From contig NC_092569.1 in NCBI RefSeq assembly GCF_037975245.1, forward strand, positions 29,846,168 through 29,910,167: DNA of 64,000 nt, written 5' to 3'. Positions 1 through 11,800 of the stretch are shown piece after piece (position 1 is the first letter of the stretch; each line of letters begins with the position of its first letter). The DNA comes from Apostichopus japonicus. Lineage: Eukaryota; Echinodermata; Holothuroidea; Aspidochirotida; Stichopodidae. The notes under the pieces were generated by a model. It saw only the letters and a list, made by a program, of their open reading frames with translations. It was not told the origin of the DNA and ran no database searches. Made by a program: the position numbers and the translations under genes.

Positions 1-46
1 TCTACAACCATCGAATCCAATCTACAACCATCGAATCCAATCTACA
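1..46. repeat. 20-bp tandem repeat at the window edge
   Basis: The unit TCTACAACCATCGAATCCAA occurs twice, followed by the start of a third copy. The array may extend left of the window. Confidence 0.8.
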
Positions 47-359
47 ATTTGTAGATGCCAAAGTCAATGGTTTAAGACCATCAGTATTGGCCCTGATTTT
101 TTCAAAAGGTCCTTCCTAGTTCCCATAAGAAATTGTTCCTTGAGAGTGTATCATCAAATGTCAGCAATCAATCTTTGTTTTGTGGTCTTATAAAAGATGT
201 GAGCTACAAACCATACATATTCCTTCATATGAGTGGTTTCTGCTATGCATTATTCCAACTGTAATTTAATTTAGAAACAGTTGGGCAATGAAAGTTTCAA
301 TATGATGAAAATTTCTATGGCTTACATCTGTACTTATTGTTGTCTTCCCCTTATTTCAG

Positions 360-674
360 TTGAACTGTTTACAGGTGCGACTTCACGATGCCCTGACCCG
401 ATACTTCACACTGCGTGGACTCTACAATGAAAATAAACTTGCAGGCTTTGAGGAAAGTTCTCAGGAGAATGCCGACAGAATTCTCTCGCTGCAAAAAGAG
501 ATGGACCAGGCTATCGAGACAATAAGTCACTTCCTATCAGATCAGGTGGATGGTACAGCGATGAAGATGGTTACAGCTGCTGCGGACACGGCGCTCCAGA
601 GAGACGGTGGTGCTGGTCCCAAAGAGAATGGGACGGCTCCACCACAGGCACCTACACAGATGGTGTGGACATGA
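360..674 (+). CDS. Terminal coding exon of an unidentified gene (5' part outside the window)
   Basis: A pyrimidine-rich tract ending TTATTTCAG precedes an open frame of 104 codons that closes with TGA at 672-674. A second in-frame acceptor, TTTACAG, lies 15 nt further in, so either start is possible. The peptide has a helical first half (RLHDALTRYFTLRGLYNENK, then QKEMDQAIETISHFL) with coiled-coil character, and a low-complexity tail rich in Gly, Ala, Pro and Thr. GC content and codon use differ from the flanks, as expected of coding sequence. I do not recognise the family. It would be convergent with peroxidasin. It could also be an internal frame of a longer last exon. Confidence 0.6.
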   Translation: MNCLQVRLHDALTRYFTLRGLYNENKLAGFEESSQENADRILSLQKEMDQAIETISHFLSDQVDGTAMKMVTAAADTALQRDGGAGPKENGTAPPQAPTQMVWT

Positions 675-927
675 TAGATTACCTATGTCATGGGTGATGT
701 CTGTATTGAAGTATTCAGTGATTGACTTAGCCAGCCAACCTGTGTCCTTACCACTGTTGTACTTATTTTGTAGCATAATGTATCCTTCCATTTATTAGAA
801 TACCTTGAAAACTTGCAAAACCTTGAGAATATAGTCTTTCATTTATAAAAGAAATCCATGTTTATATTACAAATATATTCTTCCTGAAACACATAACTTG
901 GTCTTTTCTAGTTCTTGGTTGTTTTTA

Positions 928-1160
928 TTGTCTTACTCCACTTCTGTGTCAAGAATGAAATATCTGAAGGTTTAACTACATGCAAAGTTTCTATACTGAA
1001 TTGGCGCTATTCAGTTTTCAGTGATATAGAGCTAGTTTCATTGTCTTACTGCACTCCTGTGTAAAGGATAAACTATCTGAAAAAGTTACGCTACATTCAG
1101 ATTTTCTATAATGAACTAGCTCTATTCAATTTTCATTGAATAGAGCTAGTTTTAGTTTCA
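928..1160. repeat. Two-copy tandem repeat, unit about 113 bp
   Basis: TTGTCTTACTCCACTTCTGT at 928 recurs as TTGTCTTACTGCACTCCTGT at 1041, and both copies run on to AGAGCTAGTTT. The copies are diverged. The second ends in a perfect 17-bp palindrome with a 4-nt loop (1114-1130 with 1135-1151). Confidence 0.75.
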
Positions 1161-1262
1161 CTAACATCCGTTTAACATTCTATTTTGATATCATGTGGAC
1201 TTTTATATAGATTAATCTCACACAATCTCATCGTTTAGAGGTTTATAGTTCTTATTAGACAT

Positions 1263-1442
1263 GGGCTGCTCCTACAAATACTCCAGCTATGTCCTATGGG
1301 AAATTAACAATAGGCTCATACAAAGTAATAAGCTTAGGCTTGCTACTGGGGAGAATCTCTGATATGGATTTCAGGCAATTGGTACTATGGTGACTAATTC
1401 CATAGGACATAGTATTGCTTCAACTCCACGTAGGAGTGTAGT
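1263..1442. repeat. Fold-back segment (imperfect inverted repeat)
   Basis: CTATGTCCTATGG at 1287-1299 is complementary to CCATAGGACATAG at 1400-1412. Matching extends outward imperfectly through CTCCTAC on the left and GTAGGAG on the right. The arms are about 40 nt with about 100 nt between. Confidence 0.55.
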
Positions 1443-1477
1443 TAATTCTATTATTACTGAAGTTATTAGGCAGAGAT

Positions 1478-1847
1478 TTAAAGGCATTGAAGACTCGCTC
1501 CAAACTGCGTGCGGCCATCTGAATAAGTTAACTTTCTGTTGCTTCCAAGTGACTTTGTTCGTGTCGCTACAAAATGCAGACAGTAATGAAACGTGATACC
1601 TTAATTGTTATCTTTAGCTGGACCTGAGATTTCCATCGCTGTATCGTTTGTACAATTGGCTGTGGGGATTGACCACAGCTGTATGTAGTGACTGTACATT
1701 AGTGTCTAATTACCGACGGTAGCAAGCTGTGTGTGCATTTTCTGGGATCGATGGTGGTGATTAACACTTCTGTTACACCTCATTCGAAACTAGGTCAAAT
1801 TACTGGCATTAAACGTTTCTTTTTACGGGAGTCTTCACACCCTTTAA
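1478..1847 (+). mobile_element. TTAA-flanked MITE, family A, longest copy
   Basis: TTAA at 1478-1481 and 1844-1847 flank a 362-bp element. Its ends are inverted: left AGGCATTGAAGACTCG, right GAGTCTTCACACCCT, whose reverse complement is AGGGTGTGAAGACTC. Two relatives in the same orientation lie at 18634-18909 and 19988-20287. No transposase is encoded. TTAA target sites are typical of the piggyBac superfamily; that assignment is inference. Confidence 0.75.
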
Positions 1848-3143
1848 GCCTGCCAGCCAAAATTTACTCTTATGTAAACTTGGCATTAATCAACACTTGT
1901 TCTATAGACACCAAGCAGAACTACCATTGATCATATTATTGACTCCTATCTCCTTGGTACTTGTGCAATAACTGAAACGTCGCTTAAAGAATATGACCGT
2001 GCCATTTAGGGCAATTATAAAACCTAACGGCTACTCATTTCTAGACTCTCCACACACGTCACGCAGAAATGTAGGGGGATGTCACATAGAAATATCCACT
2101 GAACTTCAGAACACCTCATCCAGAAAGAAGTACTTTGTCTAAGATAAAAAATCACTGAGAAGCATACGATTGTTCAAATTAAGGGGCTCAACATGAAAAT
2201 CATGTACCAAGATTTCCTTGGAAAAATATGGACACCGTAAATCATGACTAAACTTTAAGAAAGACTTCTGATCATTTCATGACTGAAAGTAAAACTTGAA
2301 AAGAAAGACAAACAAACAGAGAGCACTATACCATCCACATTACCTTTAAGTATTTATTCTTTAAATAAACCATTCAAAGTAAAATGTCAAAAAACCTAAA
2401 ACTGGCCTTTAAATATGGAAAAGAAATAAAAACGGTTTTAAATCTCATTTCAGCCAAGAAACAATTTTGTCCTGATTTCTTTTATGCATAATTCATTTAT
2501 ATGTTTGCATATTAAAAAGGTATTTGTTGCATATCAAGTTTTAAGAACACTTTGACTGTTGCTATAGAAACAAAAACCTAACCCCTGGACTAAATTTACA
2601 CTAATATTCACAAAGTGACTAACTACTTATAATAGAGTACGAAAATATCTCTTAAATATAAAAACCAATTCTGCAGCATATCATAGTAAACATTAAAAAT
2701 ATCTGGCAAACATTTTAAGACAAAAAAAAATGGTTTTACTTTCATGGCCCTGGAATTCTAAGAAGAGAGTCAAAAAATCTTCAGTGCTGATGTGAAATTC
2801 AAAACTTTGGTATCTTAGCACCTTGAAGCTCATCCTAAACACCTTCGTGTAGTTGATGAAAATAAACGGCTGTAACTTGTAATCGCTAAGTACATTGATG
2901 ATGCATTAGTCACTGTGTAGAATTTGTGACTTTCAGTATGACCATATTCTAATCTTACTTAATGTCTACTTCAATGTGCCATGCATCAATATGCCATGTA
3001 TGCACCAAATATGATGTTACATTAAAATCATAACTTATGGATCATTATATAAAGTTTCTTGGAGAATCTATGAACCCAAACAGAATACTTCCTTTGAAAT
3101 ACATACATTTTGATTACTTCACTCCAGGCAAGGGTTTGAGCTA

Positions 3144-3398
3144 AGCCTGCCAACAAAGACTGTTCTGTTTTCATACGCTAAGGTACCAAACTTACATACC
3201 AGGTTATATGATGGGCTATGTAGTATGCCATTTAAACAGGCATTAGCTTTTCCGCGATTTCGCGGAATATCCGTGATTTCTTTTCTAGATCGGGGACAAA
3301 AAGTATTATCCTAACACACTGTAGCATACGCAAACTGGAGCCTATACCGCAATTTTTGCAAAAGTCCGTGACTTTTTTTCACCCCAGGCTGGCAGGCT
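3144..3398. mobile_element. Possible short inverted-repeat element
   Basis: AGCCTGCCA at 3144 and TGGCAGGCT ending at 3398 form a 9-bp terminal inverted repeat around 255 bp that contains a small hairpin (TTCCGCGATTTCGCGGAA). No convincing target-site duplication is seen, so this may be chance. Confidence 0.3.
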
Positions 3399-5745
3399 CA
3401 TCCCTGTTTAGATCATGAGAAATCATCACTACCACTCCCCCTACATTTCATTTCAAGATATGTGGCATCTCTACATGAAAACTGATCTTATCTTCTATCT
3501 ACATTGTTCATTTCAGCATATTTCACACAGTTAATAAATGATGCTACTTGCTTGTACCATTGTCCATCAACCTTTAACCATTTAAATGTTAGCTGGCCCC
3601 TCCGGCTTGCATGTTGCAATGTTGACATCAGAAATAAGTAACTTTTATTTGGGTATCCATTGACAGTCAGGAAAACCAGGCCCAGGATGAACATGAAATT
3701 AGTATTAAGAAAGCCTGCACATTAGTTCTAACATTTAACTATCATATGGTTAAATACAAAAGTCAGACCAGTGAGAAAGTGAAGAGCACTCTCTAAATAA
3801 CAGGTTCTATGGTTCTCGGTCCTCGACCATAATGATACAGAATGCATACGTGGCCAGTGGCACACATCCTCTGTTGACTTGCAGCACCTCAGTTAAGTTG
3901 AATACAAGTTTAAAGACCGGTAAAAACAAGGAAACATTCCATGAGATTTCCCAACCACCCGTTTAAGACCGATTTTCAATCAATTTGTTTAATTTTTCTA
4001 CTTTACCTCACATTCCAAACTACAAAAACTCAGCTTCTTATGTTTAGTATTTACTCGATAACATCTCTTCTGTATGCTGTCACAATGAGTTTATAGATAT
4101 TCTTAATTACTAAAATATCTACAATGTGCATCATCCAAAGATATTTCATTTCACAGTAAGATCGCCAACGCTATATTTCTTTCTTCCAAGAGCAAAATGT
4201 CATCTCCTCTCCTTTATTACTTTATGTTGAGGAAACAGACATATAACGATTTGCACTGGTTGCTGAATTATTACTGGTTGATTTCTGTTTATTGTAATGC
4301 CCACAAATGTTGCCCCCTCCCCTCACTCTTTCCCCACACTAAAAAAAAATAATCATAAGTTTGGCAGGACATGTATGTGTTAATTAATACTAACTTACTG
4401 TCATGATTGAAATAGGATAATGAATCCACAACCTGAGCAAACATTTCTGATATTTCTAGACAACTGCCAAGAGATGTTGAAAGCTATTAATAATTCTATA
4501 GACCTCCACTGAACTACAATTAATTTTAATCACTGAACAGTATAAAATCTATACATTCAAACAGACAAGTTCTCCTAAACTGAGGAAATGTCAGAAAGGA
4601 TTAAGCGAGATAAAACATATTTAGCCACTTGGTTTGTGTTAAAAAAATAATTTAAAAAATTGAGAAGTTCTCAGCATGTACATACTGGTAGCATACAATA
4701 AGTGTAGGCCTACAACTGACTTAGAAAATACTACAAATAAATAAATAAGTTAAAAACAATGCCAGTTAATTGATTAAATACCACTGACCATCCCCTACAA
4801 TGCTTCAAAGAGTTTTATTGATTTTTCTTTGTATTTGTCCATTTAATATACCTAATTATGCTTCAGCTATTATTGAGCAAAAAACCCAAAATACAACACC
4901 CAATGTGTAATAAAACAGATAAGGTAACATTGAGGCCATTGCAGCACAAAGATATCATCACAATTGGATCAACTTTGGCATATTTAGGAATATATATGGA
5001 TAGGCCAAAACAAGATAAAAGACTGGATCATGTGGTAAAAACACATCTTACACTTACAAATTGTTTTGAAGATGACAGAAAAGTTCATTTGTTCCCATTT
5101 CAAGTGATTGCAGGCTTTACTCACTCAACATTAAATTATCATGATATTGATATAGCCCTGATTGACTTATTTTTAATTTTTTGTTTTTTAATGAAAAACA
5201 ACAAAAATCAGCAACCTCTTTAATTGCAATGTTCCAAGCAAGTATACTAGTTAGAAAGAGTGTAGAATGTTATAGATTCTTCACACAGCTTACTTGAATC
5301 AAGCATTAGTCAATTCAGGTTATGCAGTTACCAATCTCTTGAATGCAGTTACCAATGTCTTGCATCATCCTCTCTATATTAACATCTAAAAGTTTCCCAT
5401 CTTAAAAAACCAAACACTCAAGATCAGTCTTGAGTAGCTGTTTCCCACGATGCATTGCAGACCTGCAAACTCCTGAACATGACTCCGTACTGAAAATATA
5501 ATCAATTTAGTTTGAAGGGATTTCTCTTCTTTCCATAGAAGTGCTTGTTTCCTGGTTGAGTTGTGGCGAATACTTGCATCCACGAAGCCGGTCCAGAACG
5601 GACCGTGGCCACAAAACTGGCCATCCATCACACAGCTTATTATTGCTACACCACACAATGAACTGTTACTAAGGTAACTGGAAGTGTCCTTCCACAGACT
5701 GACGAAGGGGCACAAACCAAGTTCACATTGTGGGAGTTGTCTTTC

Positions 5746-5751
5746 TTTATT
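5746..5751 (-). terminator. Candidate polyadenylation signal for peroxidasin
   Basis: AATAAA on the minus strand, 44 nt past the predicted stop codon, followed by a GT-rich stretch (TGTGAACTTGGTTTGTG) as expected downstream of a cleavage site. It would give a very short 3' UTR. Other AATAAA or ATTAAA words occur further down, so the choice is tentative. Confidence 0.35.
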
Positions 5752-5794
5752 TGTGTCCACAAATCGCTACAAGAACAGACCCTGTCCGCCATCA

Positions 5795-5839
5795 TCAATT
5801 TCCAGTTCTCCTCTTGCGATGTTTTCGCGTTGAAGAAAG
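5795..5839 (-). CDS. PXDN: Peroxidasin last coding exon: short basic tail and stop
   Basis: A good acceptor (TTTGTGTTTCATTTATTGCAG) is followed, in the phase required by the previous donor, by 14 codons [14 protein letters not shown] and TGA. The tail is strongly basic. Peroxidasins normally continue here with a cysteine-rich VWC domain. None is readable in this exon's other frames or in translations down to 675. The call rests only on splice consensus and phase, so an unseen exon elsewhere could be the true 3' end. Confidence 0.55.
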   Translation of the reverse strand, partial: LSSTRKHRKRRTGN

Positions 5840-8800
5840 CTGCAATAAATGAAACACAAAGCAATGTTAACTTTTCTTCTTTCTTATTGTGCTAACATAT
5901 ACATGGCAATTCCTTACCTATCTTTCAACACTGGCCATGACTCAAATAAATAACTTCATGAATTTTCCTCTTTTCACATATAAGGACGAATTTAACAGAT
6001 TAATGACACAACCTAAAAATGAAATGAGTAACCATAAATGACCTCAAACATTCCAATGACCCATTAAAACAGCTGTGATTGGTACAATCCTACTTTATCA
6101 ATTATCATGTTTTAATCATTGTAAAACAGAATCAAAGCTAAACTTTTCTAATGATATATGTGGGCTTGCAATTAGCGGTTACTAATTTGATATTTTGATG
6201 AGTGCAACACTCCACGTCATTGATATTGCACATATTTAATGAGTTTCCCAGATTTATCAAAAACTTCAAATGTGTTCATCTTGGAATAGAAAAGAGTTTT
6301 TTTTATTGAATTTCAACAGACTTCCAATGAGATTTATATCACACACAACAAATGTATTGAACATGGGTTAACATGTCTAGGTGTCCGTAGTACCTTAACT
6401 CTACTACTCTCCTGTTGCTACATCATGCAACCTCTCATCCATCTGAGAGGATTTAATTGAACCTCTACTTACCTCCTCTGAGAGAGTACTGATGGAATCC
6501 TGCATGGATACAACAGCTGACATCATCACTTCCAGTTTATTTTCCAGTGACTTTAATCTCTGCTCTACATCTTCATTTACTTCCTTCACTTCTTCTGATT
6601 TTGACTGCTTGGCCGTTACCACGGTTTCCTTCTCCGACTTCGCAGTCGTTCTGGATACGTTCTTACTACCATAGGCTTCTACAGTGTCTCCTATAGATCG
6701 CCTTGATCGTACTGGACCTACTGTTAGGCTGTTGATGTATAAATCTTGGAATGGAAAGAAACAAAGGTAGATTATAAAAATGAAGCAATCTGTAGGAAAC
6801 AAACAAGCTAGACTGAGGAAGCCTTAGGGAGAATCATTCTAGCAATGTCCTTTAAGAGCAACCGCAGGTTAAGAAGTGTGAAATTGTTGTGATAAGGACA
6901 CCCCTGGAGAGCACAATGCACCCTGTAATCAAAGGAATTGTGCAAACAATTTTTGAGTCATTGTATCTGCTTCTTACATATCTCTGAACAAAAGCAAGCC
7001 ACTCCCAACCTCTCCACCAAACTGGAAGCCCAGCATATGCATTTTACTTTATGATAATGGACACTGTCCTTATAGGAATATAGGGAAGATATGTCAAATT
7101 TACACTGTAAGTCAAAAAAGATTGTACCTTAATTTTAGGTAAATGCAATTTATGAAATTGGTAGCAAGAGGACTTTATAAATGTTATAACAACTTGAGAC
7201 AGCTTTATAGTATAGGCATGACTTATGCAGCACGAGCCAAGCATGAGAAGCTGAATTAGTGAATTCAAACAAATAAGTGATTATTTTAAATTGATCACTT
7301 CTGACTATAAACATTGTACAAGTTTAAACAAACGCATTTGAAAAAGGTTAAATTCTAATACATCAATCCTAAATCCTTCAGTATTTCTCCTGTTATTGTC
7401 ACATTTTAAAGCTGTTGACATCACCTCCCCTTCCCAACCTCCTCCCAACCCATCCCCATCCCCTGGGAGAGACATTCTTATGCAGAAACAACAATTCACC
7501 ACAGGAACACTCTCTATTTACATAAAGTTCCAATACTTACTGGACAATAGTTGTCCTGATAGTCACAAATTATGTTGCGACATAAATAAAATAAAAAGTG
7601 ACACAGAAATACTGGATTCGACGAATGAAACATTAAAATGGATGAAAAAAGAGGTCGGCCATGTAGATACATGATTCCAAATTAAATGCACTATATATGA
7701 TTATACACCACACAAACAAATTTGATAACAGTAAAGTGTTAAATGCAATATCAACAAAGGATGTTCCTTTAATGATTATGATAAACATAAAATTGGCCAC
7801 ACGATGGACAGTCCCAGTTGATTACAGCATAATACATGTGAATGCATCACATATGGATATATTGATATATAATATATATGTTATATAATATCAAACGCAT
7901 ATCAAAACCAATGGATACCCCCCCAATGAGTTCAGTATTATAATATGCACTTGCACCACACAACAGAATTGGATGGTCCAAATGAATACAATATCATATT
8001 ATGAGTGCATCAGGTAAAGAATACATAGAGTCCAAATGATGCACCATACAAACAATGAATGGTCCGAATGATTATGACACCATGAACTAAGCATGCACCA
8101 CTAGAAGAATGGATGGTCCAAATCATTGAAATATCTCGTTATCTGGACAGTCCAACTCGTTATTATCAGGAAGAAGAGATAGTCCAAATGATTACAATAC
8201 CAAGTACAGTAACCTGCACCACACAAACAATGAATACTCAGAATGATTAAAATACTAATACTGTGTAAAATGCACCATACAAACAATGAAGTCTGCATGA
8301 TTAAATACTAGTACTTTGTAAAATGCACCATACAATCAATGGATAGCCCAAATGATTATAATACTACTGTGTAAAATGCACCACACAAACAATGGATAGC
8401 CCAAATGATTATAATACTAATACTGTGTAACATGTACCACACAAACAAGGGATTGCCCAAATGATTATAATACTAATACTGTGTAAAATGAACCACACAA
8501 ACGATGGATAGCCCAAATGATTATAATACTAATACCGTGTAAACTGTACCACACAAACGATGGATGGCAGAAATGATTATATTATTAGTACTGTGTAAAA
8601 TGTAGGCTTTCCACACAAACAATGGATAGCCCAAATGATTATAATATTACTGTGTAAAATGCACCACAAAAACAATGGATAGCCCAAATGATTATAATAC
8701 TAACACTGTGTAAAATGTACCACACAAACGATGGATGGCAGAAATGATTATAATGTTAGTACTGTGTAAATGTAGGCCTACCACAGAAATGATGGATAGT

Positions 8801-11800
8801 CCAAATGATTTTCATACAACTGTGTAAAGTGTACCACAAACACAATGGATAGCCCAATGATTATAATACTAATACTGTGTAAAATGTACCACACAAACAA
8901 TGGATAGCAGAAATGATTATATTATTAGTACTGTGTAAAATGTAGGCCTACCACAGAAATGATGGATATCCCAAATGATTATAATACTACTGTGTAAAAT
9001 GTACCACAAACACAATATATAGCCCAATTAATTATAATATTATGTCAAATGCACCACACAAACAAGGGATAGCCCAAATGATCATGATACTGTGTAAAAT
9101 GCACCACACAAATGATGGATCGCCCAAATGATTATAGTACTACTACTGTGTAAAGTGTACCACAAACACATTATATAGCCCAATTAATTATAATATTATG
9201 TCAAATGCACCACACAAACAGTGGATAGCCCAATGATTATAATACATATACTGTGTAAAATAGGCACCACAAGAACAATGAATTGGCTAACACATGAAGT
9301 CTGCCACCTGAATGGACATCCCACTTCTACCAGTAAGAAAATATTGTGACAATTTCTGTCACTACACATGGTTAACCTGTTGTTAAGGTCAAGTGGTGAA
9401 AATTGATAAACTGACTTCAGCTTACTGCCTGTATTTAAGGGTCTGAAGAAAATCACCTCTAAATGGTACTTTGCAGATAATATTAGACCTCTTGATTAGC
9501 TGAAATTAGCCATGACATCTTACAGCTGTTATGTACAGTGATATGACATGGTGAGAGGGATAAACTACTGAAAGTATGGCTTGAAATACTACTGAAAGTA
9601 GATGTTGCATGTACAATTAAGTTTATATTTCATATGCAAGTTATTAACTAAACACTGTGTCCCTTCACATACTGCAGAGCTGAAACCAAGACTGATCATT
9701 ATGTTATCATTATCTGAGGATATCCCGAAGTTAGGAGAAAGTTTGAGTCATTTTTGGGAAAATTCAAAATATTTAACACTGTGAACCTTTATAACCCATC
9801 AAAACTATGACTCAATTCCCTTTTTGAGATAACATGTTTACAGTGTTTTCAGGTTTTCATCTCTGTTGACTTCATATGACGTTTGACCTGCATAAAAATA
9901 TGTTTACATTTTGCCCATCATAAGAGTAACCTTTCTGTGCACATAACCAAATTTTGGTCTTTGAGAGATACATGTGGTTTTCACATATGGCAACTGCTGA
10001 CCTTAAATAACCTGTGATCTCTATCAAAAACATAAGAGATCTTGTACTCATTATAGGGAAGCCACATGTCAAATATGAGATCTCAAGAAGCTTCCTATCT
10101 TGAGATTTTGTTACAAGGTTTTCAGGGTTTGACCTCTGATGACCTACTCCAAAATTGTGTAAAACCTTTACACTACGTAAGGCGATCATAAAATGTATAT
10201 ATGAGTACACTTGTTGTTCAGGTTCTGGAGATCAGACATTTTTGAGATATTCACATTTTGCTCTCTGTTTACCCGAAATGACCTTTGAACTCCACCCAAA
10301 ACCGTAAGGTTCTTGCATACATTATACATGTAAAATATGAGAGCCAATAGTGTTTCCCATCTGGAGATATATCGTGTTTACAAGAACCTAACTTTTGACC
10401 CCTCGTAGCCTTAAATGAACTCTGACCTTCATCAAATTATATAAAAACTTTTACACTACATACTGTAAGGCTATCCTACCATGCATATGAGCTCCTTTAA
10501 TGTTCAGGTCCTGGAGATACAGCATTTTTTTAGGTTCCAACATTGTCCCCTCAGCTAATTCCAAATGACCTTTGACCTCCACTCAAAACAATTGGGTTAT
10601 TGTAGTAATTATGGAAACCAACTGCCCAATATGAAAACTGCAGAAGTTACCCTTCTTGAGATATAGTGTGTTCAAGCTATGGCAAGTAACCCCCGAAAAA
10701 GCACATGAAAATGACACTAATTGACCACAGCCTGTCTTGGTAGAATAAAATAGTGCTCTCCAGATTCTGCCTAAATTTCAAAGATGGCCATTTTTTACAA
10801 GATAATAGAAATACCTTGCTGTGCTGGAGGAATCTTCAAAGCATGTTAGCTACCACATTGTAGAAACTTTAATCATCTAGGTGAGCTTTTATTTAAAGAG
10901 AAAGTTAAATGAACCAATGAAATGAGACAATTTTTACCAACGATAAATTAAGCGGTAAAACCTGGCATATTAGACGCAGGTTAGGCGGCGAGTCAAACAG
11001 TTCGATGTAGGATACACGAAAAAAAAAAATAAATAAAAGAAGAAGAAGAAACCGACAGAGTTAAAAGAAGAAAGCATGCAAGGAATAAAAAGCAAGGAGA
11101 GGTCCATAGACATACCAGAGTAACCCAGGGAGGGTGACGGGTAGGTAGAGAGTGAATTGAGCTCTACGATAGCCAAATGGAAGAAAGGAGAACAAAATAG
11201 ACGTGAAGGTGATACATAGAGAAGCTGTAAGGAAACAAAGCGAACCAGACCACCACATTCGCTTTGTAGGTCCATTGGTCCTCAGTTGTGAAATGTTCAA
11301 TGTAAGCAAATCTGTCACACAGGCTTTGTAGGAAAAATGGCTGCATTCGCTTCAAAATAATTTGCATACATTAAACCAAGCAATGTGTGTGGACAAATGG
11401 TAATAGAAGAGGTATTGAGGGCCACATCCTATCTGTCATTTAGTACTCCACTAAGGTATTGATAGAAACATATATATGTATATATATAATATTGTAAGCA
11501 TGGAATTTTGATAGTAAGCAGTTTTCAATGGAACAGCATGTCAGCAAACCATGAATGAACTGACCAGAACCAATCAAGTCTTGACCATGCATAGGCTTTT
11601 CCGCACTTTTCCATTTCAGCCATTCTCCGCTAATATATTTTATTTTTTCAAAGCTTTTCGATACTGTAACTTTTGCCAACAGATGCAAGCATAAATCACA
11701 TGAACACACATGTAACATAGTAATTGAGAAACTGTGGGGAAATGTGTGACTGTGACAACGTGCCCAAGATCAAGAAAATGAGCAGAAAAAGATGCTAAAT

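Larger units (their letters stand above)
675..5745. other. Intergenic region between the two convergent genes
   Basis: AT-rich sequence without a supportable coding region. It holds a two-copy tandem repeat (928-1160), a fold-back segment (1263-1442), a TTAA-flanked MITE (1478-1847) and a possible second short inverted-repeat element (3144-3398). The 121-codon plus frame at 4858-5223 shows no domain, no splice context and an AT-driven composition. Part may be 3' UTR of either gene. Confidence 0.6.

Noticed and set aside
4858-5223. 121-codon plus-strand frame
   Set aside because: AT-rich, no recognisable domain, no flanking splice signals or promoter; length is compatible with chance in this amount of sequence.
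5386-5864. Two cysteine-containing minus frames (124 and 72 codons), considered as the missing VWC domain
   Set aside because: Cysteine spacing does not fit VWC (no CxxCxC followed by CxxC pattern), and neither frame is in the phase required by the upstream donor.
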